Shown piece by piece: positions 1 through 7,299 of a DNA stretch of 64,000 bases. Both the position numbers and the translations under genes were made by a program. This DNA is from JBCKUK01 sp038924905 (GTDB lineage Bacteria; Pseudomonadota; Gammaproteobacteria; Burkholderiales; Methylophilaceae). Numbering within the stretch: the first letter of the stretch is position 1; every line of letters begins with the position of its first letter. Where the stretch lies: the NCBI GenBank assembly GCA_038924905.1, contig JBCKUK010000002.1:1-64000 (forward strand), read 5' to 3'. The notes under the pieces are model-generated. The model ran no database searches. It saw only the letters and a program-made list of their open reading frames with translations, and was not told the origin of the DNA.

Positions 1-1
1 G

Positions 2-763
2 CTCGCATTGCTGGCACTGCTTACTTCCTGGCTGGAGCACAAGGTGCAACCTCCCGCGCCCAAAATGGACGGCAGCACCCGCCATGACCCGGATTACACT
101 TTGAATAACTTTGTCACCAGCAAAACGGATACCAAGGGCAATTTGCGCTACCGGCTGACTGCGTCAGAAATGAAACATTACCCGGATAATGACTCCACCG
201 AGCTGCAGCACCCGCATGTTACCCGCTACGACCCGGGCAAGCCTACTATCGAGATCGAGGGGCAACGCGGTTTGGTGTCCAGCAATGGCGAGAATATTCA
301 ATTCCTGGATAATGTAAAAGTCGTGCGGCAAGCATCCAAAGACCGGGGCGAGATGGTTGTACTTGCTGACACCCTGACATTACAGCCAAAAAAAGATTTA
401 GTGACGACGGACGGGCCAGTTGTTATTACGCAAGCGCCCAAGACCGTGATTCACGCAACCGGGATGATTTATGACAAAAAGCAGCAAACAGTCAAACTGC
501 TGAAAAATGTACGGGTGCATTATGAACGGTCGGGCCTGACTAAAATGTCCGAGACCATTAACCCACAACGCCCTCAAACAACAAAACAGGACAGTAAAGT
601 TACACAGAACAATAAAAAAACCAAGGCAAACAAGGCAGCCGCCAGCTCCTCTGCTAAAAAATTACGCAAACCCGCTCCAAGAAAAAGTGCCAAGAAAGAA
701 ACCGCCAAAAAACAGAACGCTACCCGCATCCGGAGACAATATGAACGAACCGCGTCACCCTAA
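2..763 (+). CDS. lptC: LptC, LPS export periplasmic/inner-membrane bridge protein (5' end outside window)
   Basis: LptC anchors to the inner membrane and passes LPS from LptB2FG to LptA in the periplasm. The reading frame is open at the left edge. The first residues visible (LALLALLTSW) look like the end of the single N-terminal membrane segment, so only a few codons are missing. A beta-jellyroll-type region follows to about residue 175, with the family pattern of short strands around NLRYRL, NGENIQFLDNVKV and TVKLLKNVRVHYE. Unusually, about 75 further residues follow that are very rich in Lys, Ala and Thr, ending in RIRRQYERTASP. LptC proteins normally stop soon after the jellyroll. The gene overlaps lptA by 23 bases and lptA-lptB follow, which fixes the identity. 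Confidence 0.9.
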   Translation, partial: LALLALLTSWLEHKVQPPAPKMDGSTRHDPDYTLNNFVTSKTDTKGNLRYRLTASEMKHYPDNDSTELQHPHVTRYDPGKPTIEIEGQRGLVSSNGENIQFLDNVKVVRQASKDRGEMVVLADTLTLQPKKDLVTTDGPVVITQAPKTVIHATGMIYDKKQQTVKLLKNVRVHYERSGLTKMSETINPQRPQTTKQDSKVTQNNKKTKANKAAASSSAKKLRKPAPRKSAKKETAKKQNATRIRRQYERTASP

Positions 764-1307
764 ATACAACGTTAGCCTGTTCGCTATTCTGCTAATGCTC
801 ATATCATCCAGCGCCTTTGCCGAAAAAGCTGACCGTGACAAGCCAATTGAGCTTGAAGCAGATACCGTCACGGTTAACGACGCCAAAAAAACCAGCACCT
901 ATTCCGGCAATGTCGCTCTTACCCAGGGAACGCTGGAAATCCACGGCGACAGGCTCATCGTGCGCGAAGACAAAGAGGGCTTTCAGCACAGCACTTCGAC
1001 CGGCAATCCGACCACTTTCAAACAAAAGTTGGAAGGCAAAACAGAATTTATGTCCGGCAGCGCGCAGCGCATTGAATATGATGGCCGTATGGACAAAGTA
1101 CAGCTCTACACCAAAGCCTGGGTCAAGCGCGGCGAAGATATCGTGTATGGTGATTACATTAGTTATGACGCCAATGCTGAGTATGCTGAGGTTATCGGCG
1201 GCGGCTCTCAGGCGGCAACGGCAGACACACCAAGCGGCCGCGTAAAAGCTATTATTCAGCCAAAAAAGAAAACGGCTACCACGCCGCCTGCGCCTGCACC
1301 CAATTAA
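741..1307 (+). CDS. lptA: LptA, periplasmic LPS transport protein
   Basis: LptA forms the periplasmic bridge that carries LPS between LptC and LptD. The 188-residue protein has a signal peptide (SLFAILLMLISSSAFA) followed by the OstA/LptA beta-jellyroll, with typical repeats such as SGNVALTQGTLEIHGDRL and ARRIEYDGR-like stretches. It ends in a short Lys/Thr/Pro/Ala-rich tail. The start is taken at the ATG at 741, preceded by GGAGA. It lies inside the end of lptC, so the two genes are probably translationally coupled. Length and domain fit the family. Confidence 0.93.
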   Translation: MNEPRHPKYNVSLFAILLMLISSSAFAEKADRDKPIELEADTVTVNDAKKTSTYSGNVALTQGTLEIHGDRLIVREDKEGFQHSTSTGNPTTFKQKLEGKTEFMSGSAQRIEYDGRMDKVQLYTKAWVKRGEDIVYGDYISYDANAEYAEVIGGGSQAATADTPSGRVKAIIQPKKKTATTPPAPAPN

Positions 1308-1338
1308 CAAAAACGTAATTTAAAGAATACCAATCAAG

Positions 1339-2061
1339 ATGAACGAACTGGTCATCGAAAGTCTGTGCAAAAAATACAAATCGAAAACTGTCGTGCACGA
1401 CATTTCTTTGCGGCTTGGCAGTGGCGAGGTAGTAGGTTTGCTGGGCCCCAATGGCGCGGGAAAAACCACCAGTTTTTACATGATGGTAGGTTTGGTTCCG
1501 CTGGATGGCGGGCGCATTCTTCTCAATGGCAAGGACTTGAGCCGACTACCGATTCACCAGCGCGCGCGCCTTGGGCTTTCTTATTTGCCACAAGAACCTT
1601 CAATTTTTCGCAAAATGACTGTCGCAGAAAATATTTTAGCCATATTGGAATTGCAAAAGCTCACTCCCGAAAAAACGCAGGAGCGGCTTGAATTGTTGCT
1701 GCAAGAACTGCATATCTCGCACATTCGCAATAGCTCGGCGATTAGCCTCTCAGGTGGTGAGCGGCGGCGAGTGGAAATCGCACGCTGCCTGGCGACCAGC
1801 CCAAGTTTTATTTTGCTGGATGAGCCGTTTGCCGGCATTGACCCCATTGCTGTACTGGACATTCAAAAGATTATCCGTTTTCTGGCTTCTCGCAATATTG
1901 GCATATTAATTACCGATCACAATGTACGTGAGACGCTTGGTATCTGCGATAGAGCGTATATTGTGAATGAAGGGCGTATATTTGCCGCCGGATTGCCCAG
2001 CGAAATTGTTCAAAATGACAGCGTAAGGGAAGTATATCTTGGTAAAGATTTCCGTCTGTAA
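1339..2061 (+). CDS. lptB: LptB, ATPase of the LPS export ABC transporter
   Basis: LptB is the cytoplasmic ATPase that, with LptF and LptG (encoded at 37.3-39.5 kb), extracts LPS from the inner membrane. All ABC ATPase motifs are present: Walker A GPNGAGKTT at residues 36-44, the Q-loop, signature LSGGERRRVEIAR near residue 140, Walker B FILLDEPFAGID, and the switch His in ITDHNVRE. At 240 residues it has the normal length. It lies 31 bases after lptA and 8 before rpoN, as in the conserved lptCAB-rpoN operon. Confidence 0.97.
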   Translation: MNELVIESLCKKYKSKTVVHDISLRLGSGEVVGLLGPNGAGKTTSFYMMVGLVPLDGGRILLNGKDLSRLPIHQRARLGLSYLPQEPSIFRKMTVAENILAILELQKLTPEKTQERLELLLQELHISHIRNSSAISLSGGERRRVEIARCLATSPSFILLDEPFAGIDPIAVLDIQKIIRFLASRNIGILITDHNVRETLGICDRAYIVNEGRIFAAGLPSEIVQNDSVREVYLGKDFRL

Positions 2062-2069
2062 AACGTAAT

Positions 2070-3518
2070 ATGAAACAAAGCTTACATCTCAGATTTTCTC
2101 AAAATCTTGCGCTCACACCGCAGTTACAACAATCCATTCGCCTGCTGCAACTCTCATCACAAGAGTTACAGCAGGAGCTGGAAGCCCTGCTACAAGCCAA
2201 TCCACTGCTTGAGCTGGATGAAAAAAATGCAGATGGCTCAGATGCCGTTGATACTTTTATACCCTCTAGCGCTACGCCTGAAAATGGCGAGCCACAAGAG
2301 ATTAAAGCCGAAGAAGTGCCTGTGCAGGAAAATTTTGAAGTTGATTATTATGAATTCTCCGGCAGTGGTCGCTGGGAAGAAAGTACCTCAAGCAGTGACG
2401 ACGATACCGACTTCACTGTACAAGAGGCCGTCGCACTCTCGCTTAGAGAACGCCTGGTAAGCCAGCTCAAGCTTATGCCACTATCAGAACGCGACCAGAC
2501 ACTGGCAATGTTTTTGGTAGATGCCATTAACGACGATGGCTATCTGGAATATCCGCTGGAAGACCTTGCAGCACTGCTGGACGAAGAATCTGAAATTGAT
2601 CTGATGGAGCTGGAAACCGCGCTCAAGCACATCCAGCATCTGGATCCGGCTGGCGTAGGTGCGCGCAATTTGGCCGAATGCCTGACACTGCAATTGCAAG
2701 CCTTGCCGGTAGATACGCCACATCTTGAGCTTGCGCGTATTTTGGTCGAGAAACATTTGCCTTTGCTGGCTGCGCGCGATTACGCCAAATTGCGTAAACT
2801 TCTGGGCTGCGACGACGAAACCCTGCGCACAGTGCAACAACTTGTCACCCAACTCAATCCACGACCAGGTGTTGAATTTTCGCACATAGGGTCGGATCAC
2901 TATATCCAGCATGAAATTGTAGTGAAAAAAATCAAGGACATCTGGGTCGCCAGCCTGAATGACGAAGTCGTGCCCAAACTACGCATCAACCAATTGTATG
3001 CCAATATTTTGAAACGCAATCGCGATAGCTCCAGTCAATATCTGATGAGCCAGATGCAAGAAGCCAAATGGATGATTAAAAATATCCAACAACGCTTCTC
3101 GACCATATTGCGCGTCTCTCAAGCCATCGTGGACAGGCAATGCAAGTTCTTTGAGTATGGCGAAGTGGCTATGCAACCTCTGGTATTGCGCGAAATTGCA
3201 GACGTGCTGGAATTGCATGAATCCACCATTTCACGCGTGACTACACGCAAGTATATGCTTACTCCACGCGGTGTTTACGAGCTGAAATATTTCTTCGGGA
3301 GCCATGTTGCTACCGAATCCGGCGGTGCCTGCTCGGCCACTGCCATTCGCGCACTGATCAAGCAGATGGTAGCTGAAGAAAATCCAAAAAAACCACTGTC
3401 GGACAATGTGATTACCGATATTCTCTGCAAACAAGGCATTGTGGTTGCGAGGCGTACCATAGCCAAATATCGTGAGTCTTTACAGTTACCCGCTGCCAGC
3501 CAGCGCAAATCGCTTTGA
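2070..3518 (+). CDS. rpoN: RNA polymerase sigma-54 factor RpoN
   Basis: Sigma-54 directs polymerase to -24/-12 promoters and needs AAA+ activators such as PilR, encoded at 32-33 kb. The N-terminal region I is Gln/Leu-rich and ends near residue 50 (LTPQLQQSIRLLQLS). It is followed by an acidic linker, the core-binding domain, and a C-terminal DNA-binding domain with the RpoN box ARRTIAKYRE near residue 465. At 482 residues it is full length. It follows lptB closely and precedes hpf, the usual order. Confidence 0.97.
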   Translation: MKQSLHLRFSQNLALTPQLQQSIRLLQLSSQELQQELEALLQANPLLELDEKNADGSDAVDTFIPSSATPENGEPQEIKAEEVPVQENFEVDYYEFSGSGRWEESTSSSDDDTDFTVQEAVALSLRERLVSQLKLMPLSERDQTLAMFLVDAINDDGYLEYPLEDLAALLDEESEIDLMELETALKHIQHLDPAGVGARNLAECLTLQLQALPVDTPHLELARILVEKHLPLLAARDYAKLRKLLGCDDETLRTVQQLVTQLNPRPGVEFSHIGSDHYIQHEIVVKKIKDIWVASLNDEVVPKLRINQLYANILKRNRDSSSQYLMSQMQEAKWMIKNIQQRFSTILRVSQAIVDRQCKFFEYGEVAMQPLVLREIADVLELHESTISRVTTRKYMLTPRGVYELKYFFGSHVATESGGACSATAIRALIKQMVAEENPKKPLSDNVITDILCKQGIVVARRTIAKYRESLQLPAASQRKSL

Positions 3519-3556
3519 GCGCGTTTTATTTTGTGTTTTATCTTTAGGAGAAAGTT

Positions 3557-3892
3557 ATGAACCTGCACATTACCGGCCACCATTTAGAGATCACTCCCGC
3601 TCTGCACGATTACTTACACAGCAAATTTGCGCGCATCAGCAATCATTTCGATCACGTCATCGATATAAAAGTCACGCTAAGCGTTGAAAAGCTGGTGCAA
3701 AAAGCCGAGGCCACCCTGCATGTGCCGGGCAATGATATGCACGTGGCCTGTAGCGATGAGAATATGTATAGCGCCATTGATTTATTAACGGATAAACTGA
3801 ATCGTCAAGTATTGAAACATAAAGAAAAACACGGCGATCATCACAAGGCCAATGGAGCGGTTAAGCATCAAGCCAGTGAATCCAGTATTTAA
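3557..3892 (+). CDS. hpf: Ribosome hibernation promoting factor (short HPF/RaiA family)
   Basis: HPF binds the 30S subunit in stationary phase and promotes inactive 100S ribosomes. The 111-residue protein begins MNLHITGHHLEITPALHDYL, the conserved beta-alpha start of the family. It carries the usual basic helix (DKLNRQVLKHKEKHGDH) and ends in a short His/Lys-rich tail. A good ribosome site (AGGAGA) precedes the ATG. In related genomes ptsN usually follows hpf. Here hprK starts 22 bases downstream and no ptsN is present. Confidence 0.93.
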   Translation: MNLHITGHHLEITPALHDYLHSKFARISNHFDHVIDIKVTLSVEKLVQKAEATLHVPGNDMHVACSDENMYSAIDLLTDKLNRQVLKHKEKHGDHHKANGAVKHQASESSI

Positions 3893-3903
3893 TCATGATT
3901 AAA
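3888..3903. promoter_or_regulatory. Perfect 16-bp palindrome at the hpf/hprK joint
   Basis: TTTAATCATGATTAAA reads the same on both strands. It covers the hpf stop codon and ends 11 bases before the hprK start. It could be an operator, a small hairpin or simply a feature of the joint where ptsN would be expected. No function is shown. Confidence 0.4.
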
Positions 3904-3914
3904 TAATCACCACC

Positions 3915-4481
3915 ATGACTAAAGTTGACGCATCTCAGGTTGTCGCTGAGTCTTTAAGCTTTCATGGTGTATTCATGGAGGTGGGGAGTCTGGGCGTACT
4001 GATTAAAGGCAACCCTGCGATTGGCAAAAGCGAGTTGGCTCTGGAGCTAATTTCACGCGGACATCGTCTGGTAGCAGATGACATTGTCGATTTTTTTCGT
4101 ATAGCGCCTGATCGCCTGGAAGGCCGCTGCCCTGAAGTTTTACAGGATTTTCTTGAGGTAAGGGGGTTGGGGATTTTGAATATTCGTGAGCTGTTTGGAA
4201 ATAATGCGGTAAAACCAGCCAGGCAACTGGATTTGATTATCCAGCTGGAAACGGCAGAAAATCTGGCACCACAACTCCTGGACAGGTTAAAAATTAAATC
4301 CCGACAAGAAAAAATCCTGGGTGTAAAGGTGCCAAAATTAACCATTCCGGTCGCTGCTGGCCGCAACCTTGCCGTACTGGTTGAAGTTGCGCTGAGCAAT
4401 CACCTGCTTTTACAACGCGGCATTGATGCCTCCATGCAACTCATACAGCGGCAAAACCGCGCGATGAAGAAAAGTAATTAG
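3915..4481 (+). CDS. hprK: HPr kinase/phosphorylase, catalytic domain only
   Basis: HprK phosphorylates and dephosphorylates HPr at Ser46 in response to energy state. Only the C-terminal P-loop domain is present: 188 residues against about 310-320 in most betaproteobacteria. The catalytic features remain: the HG pair at residues 18-19, P-loop GNPAIGKSE (usually GDSGxGKSE, here NPA replaces DSG), ADDIVDF, the signature LEVRGLGILNI, and PVAAGRN. The missing N-terminal domain resembles the naturally short alphaproteobacterial form, or reflects a deletion that also removed ptsN. It precedes rapZ by 5 bases. Confidence 0.88.
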   Translation: MTKVDASQVVAESLSFHGVFMEVGSLGVLIKGNPAIGKSELALELISRGHRLVADDIVDFFRIAPDRLEGRCPEVLQDFLEVRGLGILNIRELFGNNAVKPARQLDLIIQLETAENLAPQLLDRLKIKSRQEKILGVKVPKLTIPVAAGRNLAVLVEVALSNHLLLQRGIDASMQLIQRQNRAMKKSN

Positions 4482-4486
4482 CCAAA

Positions 4487-5329
4487 ATGCAACTTATCAT
4501 CGTCACCGGGTTGTCAGGTTCCGGCAAAAGCATCGTGCTCAAGGCGCTGGAAGATAGCGGCTATTACTGCATTGATAACCTGCCAGCAACCTTGTTACCG
4601 CAAATTCCTCAGCACCTGGATGTAAAAAACTCTGCTCAAGACCGCGTTGCGATCAGCATCGACACGCGCAGTGCGGCGCTGGAAACCCTGCTGGATAACA
4701 TCAATCAACTAAGGGCGCATGGTATTGCGGTGCAGGTCATATTCCTGGAATCCAGTGTTGAAACGCTGGTTAAACGCTTTAGCGAAACACGGCGGCGCCA
4801 TCCATTAAGTGATGAAAAAACTACGCTTGCCGAAAGCATTCAGCATGAACGTGATTTGCTGGCGCAACTGGCTGATTTAGGCCATCGTATTGATACCAGC
4901 GACTTGAGTGCGAACACATTGCGAAGCTGGGTTAAAGATTTTATCGCTCAAGAAAAATCTGGCCTGACCTTACTGTTTGTTTCATTCGGTTTCAAACACG
5001 GTATCCCGCTTGATGCAGACCTGGTATTTGACGTGCGCAGCTTGCCGAACCCACATTACAATCCAAAGTTGAAGCCATTAACGGGTAAAGATGAGGCGGT
5101 CAGAACTTTTCTGGAGAGTGAGCAAAATGTGCGGGCTATGTATGATGACATCTGCGGTTTTGTGGAGCGCTGGCTACCCTCCTTTATTCAGGATAATCGC
5201 AGCTATCTGACAGTTGCCATCGGCTGCACCGGTGGTCAGCATCGCTCGGTGTATTTTGCAGAAAAATTAGGGCAATACTTTCACAATAAGCAGCAAAAAG
5301 TGTTGGTAAGGCATAGGGGATTGGAATGA
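4487..5329 (+). CDS. rapZ: RapZ/YvcJ-family nucleotide-binding protein
   Basis: RapZ-family proteins bind nucleotides and, in enterobacteria, act as RNase E adaptors controlling glmS through small RNAs. Its role in this group is not established. The 280-residue protein begins MQLIIVTGLSGSGKS (Walker A at residues 8-15) and carries a Walker-B-like AISIDTR. The conserved C-terminal blocks VSFGFKHGIP, DVRSLPNPHY and IGCTGGQHRSVY are all present. Length matches the family. It lies between hprK and the PTS IIA gene. Confidence 0.94.
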   Translation: MQLIIVTGLSGSGKSIVLKALEDSGYYCIDNLPATLLPQIPQHLDVKNSAQDRVAISIDTRSAALETLLDNINQLRAHGIAVQVIFLESSVETLVKRFSETRRRHPLSDEKTTLAESIQHERDLLAQLADLGHRIDTSDLSANTLRSWVKDFIAQEKSGLTLLFVSFGFKHGIPLDADLVFDVRSLPNPHYNPKLKPLTGKDEAVRTFLESEQNVRAMYDDICGFVERWLPSFIQDNRSYLTVAIGCTGGQHRSVYFAEKLGQYFHNKQQKVLVRHRGLE

Positions 5330-5368
5330 CAATGGCGGTGTTCACTCGCAACATCAAGGAATAAAGGC

Positions 5369-5776
5369 ATGATAGGAATTTTAATTATTGCGCAAGGCAC
5401 ACTGGGCGAAAGCCTTATTCAGTCAGTTAGCCATGTGATGGGTTCGCGCCCGCCACTCCTAATGCAAATAGGTATAGGCACACAGGACGATCCTGTTGCC
5501 ATGTTGCCGCAGGCACAGCAATTGCTGAAAGAGCTGGATCAGGGGCGGGGAGTATTGGTGTTGTCCGATATGTACGGCGCAACACCTTGCAATTTGGTGG
5601 GCAAGCTGCTCAGATCAGGTCATATAGAGGGGGTAGCGGGCGTGAACCTGCCGATGCTGGTACGCGTACTGACTTACCGTAATGGCAGCATCACTACACT
5701 GGTCGAAAAAGCCTTAAGCGGTGGCCGGGAAGGAGTTGTTCATTTCACTGAAGAATCCTGCAAGCACCATGATTGA
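5369..5776 (+). CDS. PTS EIIA protein, mannose/DhaM-like family, lacking the phospho-histidine
   Basis: EIIA domains of this family take phosphate from HPr on a His near residue 10. The 135-residue protein matches the family well: MIGILIIAQGTLGESLIQ at the start, then VLVLSDMYGATPCN, GVNLPMLVRVLTYR and ALSGGREGVV. The residue that should be His (ITHGTLGES in relatives) is Gln9, codon CAA, and the preceding Thr is Ala. The protein therefore probably cannot be phosphorylated at the normal site. It overlaps ptsH by 8 bases and may act as a non-phosphorylatable binding partner or be decaying. Confidence 0.88.
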   Translation: MIGILIIAQGTLGESLIQSVSHVMGSRPPLLMQIGIGTQDDPVAMLPQAQQLLKELDQGRGVLVLSDMYGATPCNLVGKLLRSGHIEGVAGVNLPMLVRVLTYRNGSITTLVEKALSGGREGVVHFTEESCKHHD

Positions 5777-6038
5777 GCGGGAAATAGAGATTATCAACAA
5801 GCTAGGCTTGCATGCCCGCGCTTCCACCAAGCTTACCCAGGCCGCCGGTCAGTTTAATAGCGAGGTTTGGATTGAGCACAATGGTCGGCGTGTGAATGCC
5901 AAAAGCATTATGGGTGTGATGATGCTGGCTGCCAGCAAGGGTAGCAAAATTACTGTGGCAACCAATGGCGCGGACGAGCAGCCTGCGCTGGAAGCCATGA
6001 CTGCGCTGATTAATAATAAATTTGGTGAAGGCGAATGA
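5769..6038 (+). CDS. ptsH: HPr phosphocarrier protein
   Basis: HPr carries phosphate from EI to EIIA on His15 and is a target of HprK at Ser46. The 89-residue protein has LGLHARAS with His15 and NAKSIMGVMML with Ser46, both at canonical positions. The ATG at 5769 overlaps the end of the EIIA gene by 8 bases. Both phosphorylation sites are intact although the EI gene just downstream is truncated and the EIIA upstream has lost its His. The HprK/Ser46 branch may be the only working one, unless another EI exists elsewhere. Confidence 0.95.
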   Translation: MIEREIEIINKLGLHARASTKLTQAAGQFNSEVWIEHNGRRVNAKSIMGVMMLAASKGSKITVATNGADEQPALEAMTALINNKFGEGE

Positions 6039-6093
6039 GAAAACCAATGAAACGGAACTGGGAAATGAGCTTCGCCTTGTTAGGTTCCGCTCT

Positions 6094-6501
6094 ATGAGCT
6101 TCACTATGCACGGAGTGGGCGTCTCCAGCGGCATTGCCATTGGCCATGCCCACCTGGTTTCACACGCCCTGCTCGAAGTAGCGCACTATCAGGTACCCAA
6201 GCGCCTGGTGGCGCAAGAAATCAAGCGTTTTGAAAAAGCCATTATCACCGTCAAGCAAAATTTGGAAACCATACGTCGTCAGTTGCCTGCCAGCGCACCC
6301 GCTGAGTTAGGCTCTTTCCTCGGTACACACTTGATGATACTGGCTGACAAGTCACTGTCGGTAGCACCTATTGCTATCATCAAAAATGAGCTGTGTAACG
6401 CTGAGTGGGCGCTCAAGCAGCAAATGGATGATCTGGTTGAGCAGTTTGAGAAAATAGAAGACGAATATCTGCGTGAGCGCAAGCAAGACGTGGTGCAAGT
6501 G
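6094..6501 (+). pseudogene. ptsI: Truncated PTS Enzyme I (first 136 residues)
   Basis: Enzyme I (about 575 residues) transfers phosphate from PEP to HPr. Only the N-terminal part is present, from MHGVGVSSGIAIGHA to EDEYLRERKQDVVQV. This covers part of the HPr-binding region but not the active-site His or the PEP-binding barrel. The frame then runs without a stop into 72 residues of an IS1595-type transposase, ending at 6720. The start is placed at ATG 6094; an earlier in-frame start at 6022 would overlap ptsH. A fused 208-residue product is possible but cannot act as EI. Confidence 0.92.
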
Positions 6502-6740
6502 AATCACTCCAAAGACTTTGTGAATAAAAAGACCAAAAACCATATCAATGGCATTGAAGGATTTTGGAGTTATGCTAAACATATTCTGTACAATTATCGG
6601 GGCGTATCGAGGTATCACTTTCCAATGTATCTGAAAGAAATTGAATATCGTTACAATCATCGTCAGGAGAATACTTTTAAGCTCTTCCTGAAGATCTATT
6701 TTGGTTACGTTTCGCCCTAATTACCTTCAATTAATAGTGT
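6502..6740 (+). mobile_element. 3' remnant of an IS1595-family transposase
   Basis: From codon 6502 the sequence encodes NHSKDFVNKKTKNHINGIEG, then a WSYAK helix and EIEYRYNHRQE up to the stop at 6718-6720. This is the C-terminal end of the IS1595-type DDE transposase, including the H-NG-IE block that holds the last catalytic residue. The rest of the element is absent, and the outer end lies between 6720 and the kdsC stop at 6744. The remnant sits at a junction between two gene blocks that are normally arranged differently. Confidence 0.8.
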
Positions 6741-6743
6741 AAG

Positions 6744-7298
6744 TTACTTCAAAAATTGTGCCATTTGCGCGTCAAAAGTGCCTTGCGCGCGCATGATGAG
6801 TTCGCATACTTCACGCACAGCACCATGGCCAGCGAGGTTAGTGGTGATGTAATGCGCATATTTCCTGGTCAATGGGGCTGAACTCGGCACAGCAATAGCC
6901 AGGCCGCAGCGGCGCATAGGGGGTATATCCACCACGTCATCACCCATAAAGGCGCAATCTTCCGCACTGATATTCAGTTTTTTGGTCAGCGCGATAAAGG
7001 CTTCCAGCTTATCCTCTGCACCCTGGTAAATGTGCGCTATGCCGGTGTTTTCGGCGCGCTTGGGCACTACCTTTGAGGTGCGCCCGGTAATAATCGCCAT
7101 CTCAATGCCGGTTGCTTTCAAGAGTTTCATGCCAAGGCCATCCAGCGAGTTAAAACTTTTGTATTCCAGACCGTCGTCACCTATCATGAGCCCGCCATCG
7201 GTCATCACACCATCCACGTCAAATACCAGCACCTTAACGCGTTTTGCGCGTTCTTCCGCAGTTTTCATTGCAGCTGATTCCAGTTCCACCGGAATCAC
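6744..7298 (-). CDS. kdsC: KdsC, 3-deoxy-D-manno-octulosonate 8-phosphate phosphatase
   Basis: KdsC removes phosphate from Kdo-8-phosphate to give Kdo for lipid A inner core. The 184-residue HAD-family protein has the nucleophile motif FDVDGVMTDGG near residue 25, the TGRTS block and the acidic FMGDDVVDIPPM block. The start at 7298 is one base from the kdsD stop; ATG 7271 (MKTAEERA) is an alternative. In relatives kdsD-kdsC read into lptC. Here they face an IS remnant on the opposite strand. Confidence 0.95.
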   Translation of the reverse strand: MIPVELESAAMKTAEERAKRVKVLVFDVDGVMTDGGLMIGDDGLEYKSFNSLDGLGMKLLKATGIEMAIITGRTSKVVPKRAENTGIAHIYQGAEDKLEAFIALTKKLNISAEDCAFMGDDVVDIPPMRRCGLAIAVPSSAPLTRKYAHYITTNLAGHGAVREVCELIMRAQGTFDAQMAQFLK

Positions 7299-7299
7299 T

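Noticed and set aside
804..1310. Minus-strand open frame of 168 codons opposite lptA
   Set aside because: It lies entirely over lptA, has an Arg/Cys-rich shadow composition and no family pattern.
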